In this document: in pieces, positions 43,359 through 48,757 of the stretch
Numbering within the stretch: position 1 is the first letter of the stretch
Layout of the letters: each line of letters opens with the position of its first letter
Assembly (NCBI GenBank): GCA_018657625.1
Contig: JABHWU010000084.1
Span: 1 to 48,757, forward strand
DNA length: 48,757 bases
Source of the DNA: Deltaproteobacteria bacterium
GTDB lineage: Bacteria; SAR324; XYD2-FULL-50-16
Direction: 5' to 3'
Notes under the pieces: generated by a model
Seen by the model: the letters and a program-made list of their open reading frames with translations, nothing else
Databases searched by the model: none
Told to the model about the DNA's origin: nothing
Position numbers and translations under genes: made by a program

Positions 43359-45191
43359 ATGCAAAATAATCTGGAAGTCCAAAGAAAAATATCGCAACCA
43401 GAAAGAAAAACATATCTTGCAGTATCCTTAGTTTTAATTATTTGCTTACTCGGTTTATTCTCTTCTTGCTCAGCACCCCAATTAAAAATGAACGACTATT
43501 TCTATAAAGAGAACTTGAAGCAATATCAACGCTTTACGTTTAGTCCTCGACGTGGACTAAAATTTACTGAAATGGAAGTTGAAGAAGGAGATCAACTAAT
43601 TGTGCTTGCAAATGGTAAAGTTGAGAAATGCCATACCAGTGGTGGCAGCTTTACTAATTGCTATCGAACAATTCACGCTTATAGTGCGTTAAAAATCGCA
43701 ATCGGAAAGGCGAATTACTTCGTTTCAGCTGTGGACTATAATGGTTCAAAATTAAGAACAACGGAGAACTCTGGAAAAATTGTTTTGGGATTTAATACTG
43801 GCAATTTTCCTAATTTTCCGAATGGATTTCCAAATTGGATGCGTATGTTTAAAGGTTCTTATATTGTTGATATTTTTGTACTCAAACAAAATGCTAATGA
43901 ACAATATGCAATCAGTCTTTTGCAGGGCGCAGTAAATGCTAATAGTGAAGATTTGGCTTTTGCACAAGCAGTGTCAAGATTTAAAGACTACCATAGTCCA
44001 AAAGAATCCATTCCTGTTGCTGAAAAAAGTGAGCCTAAACCTAAAATTGCCATCTCTTCACATAAAACAACTGCTGCCTCTCAAATTGTTGAAGCAGAAA
44101 CGACATCAATTAAAGGAAGTGTTTCTGGGAATCAGGTAAAACAGCTGTATATCAACGACAATCGGGTTTCAATTAGTTCAGCTGGTAAATTTGAGTCAAA
44201 TATTAGCTTAAAAATTGGTTCAAATGATATTTTTATAAAAGCCATAGATAAGAATGGTAATGTTGCTGAAGAAACATTTAATCTTATTCGGATTCAGGAA
44301 TTGAAAAAAACTAATGAAATTATTTTTTCAACATACAAGGAAAATTTTTGGAATGTAGATGCCTACAACCCTTTTGATAATAATGAAAAGCTAAGTTCAA
44401 TACTGGAGACCTATCAAACACTCCTGAAAAACGGATCTCCAAAAACTGAATTTGTACTGGCTGATATCTATTATTTACTTTCTGAACATACTAATCCAAA
44501 ACTTGCTTTTTCACTGGCTCAAAAAGCAGCATCTAATGATGAAATCTTTGGAAAACTATTATTAGCGAAATTCCTATATGTTGGATATGGGGGTGATAGT
44601 AATAAACAGAAGGCAAATGATTTATTACAAAATATATTACCTGAAATTCAGTCTTATTTAAATGAGCATGAAGATGCGGATAAAGAAAGAAAAGATGTCA
44701 TTGAATCCTTAGCCAGTTATTTTAAGGGCTGGATATACAACCAAGGAACGGGTGTTACAAAAAATCCAAATAGAGCTTTTAATTTATACAAGCAAGCAGC
44801 CGAATCCGGTTACCTGCCTGCACAGTATAATATTGGCTTAGCCTATCTTAGAGGAGTAGGGACCGAAAAAGATATTGTAAAAGCAGAAAGCATCATCGGA
44901 AAATTTGCAGCAGCTGGATTTAAAAGAGCGCAAAGTAATCTGGTCTGGATGTATAAGACAGATCAATTTTCTGGTGAATATTTGAACCGTTTGTCCGAAT
45001 GGTATAAACTGGATGAAGATACCTTTTGGAAAGCCACTAAACGCTATCAAACCCTTGATAATTTTAAGCGTTATTTAACGCTTTTCCCAAATGGAAAATT
45101 TGTAACTCAAGCAAGGGCTGAAATTCAGAGGAGTCGTACACTAACTTCTGACATCAAATCTGGTCTTATAGTGGCAAAGCCAGGAAAATAA
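43359..45191 (+). CDS. Lipoprotein with PA-IL-like domain, Ig-like insert and Sel1 repeats
   Basis: The signal peptide is preceded by about 25 residues of polar leader and ends at the lipobox LFSSC; an internal start nearer the hydrophobic run cannot be excluded. Residues about 50-180 form the PA-IL-like part (RGLKFTEMEVEEGDQLIVLA, ending SYIVDIFVLKQN). At about 245-315 an extra beta domain (IKGSVSGNQVKQLYIND, then IFIKAIDKNGNVAEE) looks like a bacterial Ig-like or cadherin-like module and is absent from the paralogs. NFWNVDAYNPF precedes Sel1 repeats at about 365-545 (LADIYYLLSEHTNP, FKGWIYNQGTGV, AQYNIGLAYLRGVG). The PNG element YLTLFPNGKF is near the end. No DUF1566 domain is present. GGGAG precedes the ATG. 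It is the last gene of the run, 215 bases after the previous one. Confidence 0.8.
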   Translation: MQNNLEVQRKISQPERKTYLAVSLVLIICLLGLFSSCSAPQLKMNDYFYKENLKQYQRFTFSPRRGLKFTEMEVEEGDQLIVLANGKVEKCHTSGGSFTNCYRTIHAYSALKIAIGKANYFVSAVDYNGSKLRTTENSGKIVLGFNTGNFPNFPNGFPNWMRMFKGSYIVDIFVLKQNANEQYAISLLQGAVNANSEDLAFAQAVSRFKDYHSPKESIPVAEKSEPKPKIAISSHKTTAASQIVEAETTSIKGSVSGNQVKQLYINDNRVSISSAGKFESNISLKIGSNDIFIKAIDKNGNVAEETFNLIRIQELKKTNEIIFSTYKENFWNVDAYNPFDNNEKLSSILETYQTLLKNGSPKTEFVLADIYYLLSEHTNPKLAFSLAQKAASNDEIFGKLLLAKFLYVGYGGDSNKQKANDLLQNILPEIQSYLNEHEDADKERKDVIESLASYFKGWIYNQGTGVTKNPNRAFNLYKQAAESGYLPAQYNIGLAYLRGVGTEKDIVKAESIIGKFAAAGFKRAQSNLVWMYKTDQFSGEYLNRLSEWYKLDEDTFWKATKRYQTLDNFKRYLTLFPNGKFVTQARAEIQRSRTLTSDIKSGLIVAKPGK

Positions 45192-45229
45192 GAAAATGCC
45201 ATGGCAGGAAACGAATAATTATTGTACTT

Positions 45230-45294
45230 GGGGACGTAGTTGCAATATTGCGATTTATCAAATCAAAATAATTGAGTATATTGGGGGACGTAGT
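45230..45294. repeat. Two direct copies of a GTAG-containing motif
   Basis: GGGGACGTAGT occurs at 45230-45240 and again at 45284-45294. GTAG is the tetranucleotide at the foot of REP hairpins recognised by REP-associated tyrosine transposases, and such a transposase gene begins at 48516. A link between the two is inferred, not shown. Confidence 0.45.
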
Positions 45295-45827
45295 AAGGAA
45301 AAAGCAGAATGGCGATGTGTATTGTGATTTTTTGGTAGAGGTGATGTTAAGTCAATGATAGCAAGGGCTTGAGGGGGAGGCTGATACCAAAATGTTTTAA
45401 TCAAAATTTTGTTTTTAAAAAATATAATTTAATCTATTGTATTAACAGATTAGACATCATCAGGCATTTATAGAAAAACATCAAGATAAGTAAAAATTGT
45501 TTTTTCTCTGATAGAGTTTTGTCGAAAATTCTGATTTTTCTGAAAACAAAAAATCCTCCCATTCCAAATTGAAATATTAAAATACAAACATATTTCAGTT
45601 ACTTGGAAAAACCGAGTGAAGTTTTGAGCTTAAATCACCTGTTAAGCCTCTGATTACTTAACTTATGACTGGAAATAATATTTTGACCCTTCAAGATTAA
45701 AACGGCTCAAGAGAAAGTCAATTCAACAAAAGAAATCCGCCAAAAATTGTGTAGGCTATTAGCCCTACCATGTGTAACTAAATTGATTTAATAAGTTTAT
45801 GGTACAGGCCCGATAATCAATTTATCG

Positions 45828-45863
45828 ACCCGAATCTTGCCTAGTTTTAAGCAAGATTCGGGT
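45828..45863. terminator. Strong hairpin, probable terminator or attenuator
   Basis: ACCCGAATCTTGC (45828-45840) pairs perfectly with GCAAGATTCGGGT (45851-45863) around a 10-base loop. The tract after it (TGTAATTTGTACTTTATT) is T-rich but broken. It lies 77 bases before the decarboxylase gene and over 600 bases after the lipoprotein gene, so it may end a long transcript or attenuate the decarboxylase. Confidence 0.5.
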
Positions 45864-45940
45864 TGTAATTTGTACTTTATTCGCTAATCTGAAGGCTAAA
45901 TAAAAACAACTTTTGAAACACTATAAATAAGAGAATCATA

Positions 45941-47338
45941 ATGGAAGATAAATATTCAGTACTGGACTTTACTTTAGCGGAAGCAAAAAAATGGGTTAAC
46001 GAAGTTGATGACAGACCTGTTAGCTCAAGATTAACATTTGAAGAATTAAAGGAAAAGATAAGTTTTCCTTTAAATAGTACAGGTATACCAGCAGAAGATG
46101 TCGTTAAACATATTGTCGATTCTGCTAAAGATGGTTTGCTGGGAAGTACTGGTGGAAGGTTTTTTGCCTGGGTAATTGGAGGTGCGCTTCCTTCAGCATT
46201 AGCATCGGACTGGCTTGTCAGTAGTTGGGACCAAAACGCAGCGCTTTACGCTTGTAGCCCTGCTGCGAGTATTATTGAAGAGACAGCTGGTGAATGGGTG
46301 CTGGAATTACTTGATTTGCCGAAAGAGAGTTCCTTTGCGTTTACTACTGGATGTCAATTAGCGCATTTTACTGGTCTCTCGGCAGCAAGAAGCAAAGTAC
46401 TAAAAAACGTCGGATGGTCTGTTTCTCAAGATGGCCTTTTTGGAGCTCCTCCAATAAAAGTATTTACAAGCCAACATCGACACGGGTCCATAGATCGTGC
46501 GATACGCTATCTTGGACTTGGAAATAAATCCCTTCAAGCAATTAAAACAAATGACTTGGGAGAAATACTCGTTTCAGAGTTTGAAAGATCTCTTCAAGAA
46601 TTCGGTGGACCTAAAATAGTTGTTTTAGATGCTGCCGATTTAAATATCGCAGCTTTTGACTCATTTTCCGAGCTTATTCCCATCGCACAGCAGCATGGTG
46701 CTTGGGTTCATATTGATGGTGCTTTCGGTCTTTTTGCCCGAGCAAGTCCAAATAAAAAATATCTTACAAAAGGTATTGAACTTGCTGATAGTTGGGCAAC
46801 GGACGCTCATAAATGGCTTAATGTCCCATTCGATTGTGGAATTTCGATTATCAAAGATAAGGACGCTCATCGAGAGGCAATGACAATACAAGCGTCTTAT
46901 ATCGCTTCTGATAAAATAGCTCGAGATCAAATTGATTGGAACCCGGAATGGTCCCGTAGAGCGAGAGGAGTGCCTGTTTATGCTGCCTTAAGAGAGCTTG
47001 GAAAAGAAGGCGTTTCTGATTTGGTGGAAAGAACTTGCAAATATTGTAAAATGATTATTGAAGAAATAGGAGAACTGCCTGGTGCTGAAATAATTTGGAA
47101 GTCTGAACTAAACCAAGGATTGTTAAGATTTCGGGATTTAAAAAGGAATGCTAATGAAAGTGATCATGATGTCCAAACTCAAAAAATTATTAATGCTGTT
47201 AATGAATCCGGTGTTGCTTTTTTCTCACCAACGACATGGGAGAATAAACTGGCGATGCGTGTAAGTGTTGTAAATTGGAAAACAAGTGAAGATGATGTAA
47301 AGAAAACCGTAGAAATATTTCGTAAACTGTTATCTTAA
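45941..47338 (+). CDS. Pyridoxal-phosphate-dependent amino acid decarboxylase (group II)
   Basis: The protein belongs to the group II PLP decarboxylases (aromatic amino acid, glutamate, histidine and diaminobutyrate types). The PLP-binding lysine is K291 in SWATDAHKWLNVPFD. The upstream WVHIDGAFGLFAR supplies the Asp that binds the pyridine nitrogen. FTTGCQLAHFTGLSAAR is the cofactor phosphate-loop region, where most relatives have a T/S-G-G-S/T pattern. QHRHGSIDRAIRYLG has the ring-stacking His. The length of 465 residues is normal. The substrate cannot be told; some relatives are tyrosine or tryptophan decarboxylases, others are lyases. It has AGAGAATC before the ATG and lies 74 bases before the Ada-like gene on the same strand. 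Confidence 0.92.
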   Translation: MEDKYSVLDFTLAEAKKWVNEVDDRPVSSRLTFEELKEKISFPLNSTGIPAEDVVKHIVDSAKDGLLGSTGGRFFAWVIGGALPSALASDWLVSSWDQNAALYACSPAASIIEETAGEWVLELLDLPKESSFAFTTGCQLAHFTGLSAARSKVLKNVGWSVSQDGLFGAPPIKVFTSQHRHGSIDRAIRYLGLGNKSLQAIKTNDLGEILVSEFERSLQEFGGPKIVVLDAADLNIAAFDSFSELIPIAQQHGAWVHIDGAFGLFARASPNKKYLTKGIELADSWATDAHKWLNVPFDCGISIIKDKDAHREAMTIQASYIASDKIARDQIDWNPEWSRRARGVPVYAALRELGKEGVSDLVERTCKYCKMIIEEIGELPGAEIIWKSELNQGLLRFRDLKRNANESDHDVQTQKIINAVNESGVAFFSPTTWENKLAMRVSVVNWKTSEDDVKKTVEIFRKLLS

Positions 47339-47412
47339 AAGCCGATTGTTTCTGTTCACAAAGCATCTTACTGCAGCCCTCAGGTTGTAAAAGCAAGTCA
47401 AAAAGAGGATCA

Positions 47413-48270
47413 ATGAACCAAAAAAACATATCCAATGATCCGGAAGATTATCGACGGATTGAAAAAGCAATTCAGTTTCTTGAAACCCATTATAAATCCC
47501 AACCAACTTTGGAACGGATCGCTGAGAGTGTTCATCTGAGTAAGTTTCATTTCAATCGGCTATTTAAAAAATGGGCCGGGGTAACACCAACTCAATTCAT
47601 GCAGTTTTTAACTCTGGAATATACAAAAAGTAAGTTAGTTGAATCCCGCAGTTTGCTGGATACATCTTTAGACGCGGGATTATCAGGAACCAGCCGTTTG
47701 CATGATCTTTTTGTGAGCTTTGAAGCCATGACACCAGGTGAATATAAGCAGATGGGGGCGGGATTAGACATTCAATATGGATATGGTACCTCTCCATTTG
47801 GTGAATGCTTAGTGGCGACAACGCGACGTGGGATTTGTCATTTGGGGTTTGTCCAAAAAGAAGGGAGAATGAAGGCTTTGAGTCAGTTGAAGATAGGTTG
47901 GCCAGAAGCAAACTTTATCAATAATACAGGACAATCTATAGAAATTATTAATAAGATATTCAAAATTGAACCAGCCAAAATGTCACGCCCGTTCCACTTA
48001 CATTTGAAAGGGACTAATTTCCAAGTGAATGTGTGGAGGGCGCTATTATCAATTCCTGAAGGCAAAGTAGTTTCTTATCAAGATATTGCCGTATATATGG
48101 GTCGTCCAACAGCATTTCGAGCTGTGGCAAATGCCATTGCTATTAATCCTATTGGCTATTTAATTCCTTGCCATCGAGTAATCGCAAAAAGTGGTGCCAC
48201 ACATCAGTACCGTTGGGGTTCGTCTAGAAAAAAAGCCATTATTGGCTATGAAGCAGCCAAAACCAGTTAA
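47413..48270 (+). CDS. Ada-like fusion: AraC-type HTH plus O6-alkylguanine-DNA alkyltransferase
   Basis: The N-terminal half (about 10-110) is an AraC-type double helix-turn-helix (LERIAESVHLSKFHFNRLFKKW, shown as LERIAESVHLSKFHFNRL; then LDAGLSGTSRLHDLF). The C-terminal half is a methylated-DNA-protein cysteine methyltransferase with FQVNVWRALLSIPEGKVVSY and the acceptor C253 in IPCHRVIAKSG. The zinc-type N-terminal domain of E. coli Ada, which takes methyl groups from phosphotriesters and switches on transcription, is missing. Such shorter two-domain proteins are common. Repair of O6-methylguanine is well supported; gene activation by methylation is not. AGAGGA precedes the ATG at 47413. 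It may be co-transcribed with the decarboxylase. Confidence 0.93.
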   Translation: MNQKNISNDPEDYRRIEKAIQFLETHYKSQPTLERIAESVHLSKFHFNRLFKKWAGVTPTQFMQFLTLEYTKSKLVESRSLLDTSLDAGLSGTSRLHDLFVSFEAMTPGEYKQMGAGLDIQYGYGTSPFGECLVATTRRGICHLGFVQKEGRMKALSQLKIGWPEANFINNTGQSIEIINKIFKIEPAKMSRPFHLHLKGTNFQVNVWRALLSIPEGKVVSYQDIAVYMGRPTAFRAVANAIAINPIGYLIPCHRVIAKSGATHQYRWGSSRKKAIIGYEAAKTS

Positions 48271-48515
48271 AAAAATAAGCTATGTTTCGAATTGACCTTG
48301 TCTTATAGGAAATTGAATAAAATCTCCCCAAAATATTTTAGCCCAAATCCCCGCCCACAAAAGCCCACTTTATAAATATTCCAAAGGAAATCCCAGAAAT
48401 TAAGGGGTCAAACCTTGAATTGTGAATTGATTTATTTTAGATATTGAGGTAGAAAGGCTACGAATCAATAAAACACATGTGTATGTCGAATTGTATTAAC
48501 ACCTGGGGTTAAGTT
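48271..48515. other. Non-coding leader of the transposase gene
   Basis: No gene is seen. The stretch has AAGGGGTCAAACCTTGAATT near 48401-48420 and the ribosome-site-like GGGGTT at 48505-48510. From memory, similar GGGGTCA-type segments often precede this class of transposase gene, but this cannot be checked here. Confidence 0.35.
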
Positions 48516-48757
48516 ATGGCAAGACAACGGAGAATCGAATATAAGGGAGCAATCTACCACATTCTCTCTCGTGGAAATCAAAGACAGGAAATTTTTAAAA
48601 CAGACAAAGACCGTGAACAATTTCTTGAATTACTTGGGATCGCTTCAATTCGATTTAAGCTTGAAATATATGCTTATGTATTAATGGGTAACCATTATCA
48701 CATATTGCTGAAAACCAAAAATGCAAATCTATCAAAAGCAATGCAGTGGATAGGAAG
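48516..48757 (+). mobile_element. REP-associated tyrosine transposase (Y1_Tnp family), 5' part
   Basis: The frame begins MARQRRIEYKGAIYHILSRG and continues with NQRQEIFKTDKDREQFLELL. The metal-binding HUH-type motif appears as MGNHYHILLKT. These are hallmarks of the IS200-like Y1 transposase domain in its single-copy REP-associated branch (RAYT). The catalytic Tyr should lie further on, beyond the window edge at 48757, so completeness is unknown. Start chosen at the ATG with GGGGTT six bases upstream. Such proteins process hairpin DNA and are thought to spread REP sequences. The acting unit here may be the GTAG motifs at 45230-45294. Confidence 0.9.

Larger units (their letters stand above)
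45192..45940. other. Non-coding region with repeats and a strong hairpin
   Basis: I see no convincing gene in these 749 bases. Two copies of a GGGGACGTAGT motif lie at 45230-45294. A palindrome GCAATATTGC sits right after the first copy. A 13-bp hairpin lies at 45828-45863, preceded by a smaller one (CGATAA ... TTATCG, 45811-45827). TTTTGGTA near 45330 and TACCAAAA near 45388 form a further distant inverted pair. Confidence 0.5.

Noticed and set aside
1..48757. tRNA genes, rRNA genes, CRISPR arrays, complete insertion sequences
   Set aside because: I looked for cloverleaf-like GTTCGAATC-type segments, regular spaced repeats and terminal inverted repeats around transposase genes and found none beyond the partial REP-type transposase at the right edge.

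Overview
This window comes from a moderately AT-rich Gram-negative (diderm) bacterium. Evidence for a double membrane is a set of exported lipoproteins with clear lipoboxes (LVSC, TVAC, VSC, SSC) and exported TPR proteins. The lineage cannot be fixed from sequence alone. The mix of Sel1/DUF1566 lipoproteins, CHAT proteins, a hybrid sensor kinase and a REP-type transposase is common in Desulfobacterota-like and related environmental groups, but that is only an impression. Housekeeping genes (cysS, rlmB, mtaB) show that this is chromosome, not plasmid or phage.

Region 1 (1-9.1 kb) is a catabolic cluster behind a GntR/FCD regulator. It holds two Gfo/Idh/MocA-type dehydrogenases, an Asp/Glu-racemase-like protein, a cupin-like protein, a uroporphyrinogen-decarboxylase-like protein, a zinc alcohol dehydrogenase, a MoaD/ThiS-like protein, a VOC protein and a decayed AEC-type transporter gene. 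A strong hairpin terminator splits it into two parts. The substrate is unknown; a sugar, polyol or cyclitol acid is my inference.

Region 2 (9.3-12.3 kb, minus strand) carries rlmB, cysS, a possible small ORF and an FAH-family hydrolase. Region 3 (12.8-29.5 kb) is a mosaic: an exported TPR-CHAT protein, mtaB, a hybrid histidine kinase whose first HisKA domain has Gln in place of the phospho-accepting His, two MFS transporters, a cysteine-rich epoxyqueuosine-reductase-like protein, a DUF89 protein, a complete yefM-yoeB toxin-antitoxin pair with a perfect 30-bp operator palindrome, a nucleoside hydrolase, a decayed chemoreceptor gene, and a DeoR regulator divergent from an MFS gene with an inverted repeat between them.

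Region 4 (29.9-45.2 kb) is the most distinctive part: a same-strand run of six exported proteins plus one gene remnant. Four are paralogous lipoproteins that I read as an N-terminal PA-IL/LecA-like jelly-roll, a helical spacer with a conserved FW motif, Sel1 repeats, and in some a DUF1566 tail. Between them lie a 2145-residue exported TPR-CHAT protein with an intact His/Cys pair and an exported acidic-repeat TPR protein. This looks like an envelope-located lectin/scaffold/caspase-like-peptidase system that I do not recognise as described. A DUF1566 remnant shows that the first lipoprotein gene has lost its 3' part.

Region 5 (45.2-48.8 kb) holds a non-coding stretch with a 13-bp hairpin and GTAG-containing repeats, a PLP-dependent decarboxylase, an Ada-like regulator/alkyltransferase without the N-terminal domain, and the start of a REP-associated tyrosine transposase cut by the window edge.
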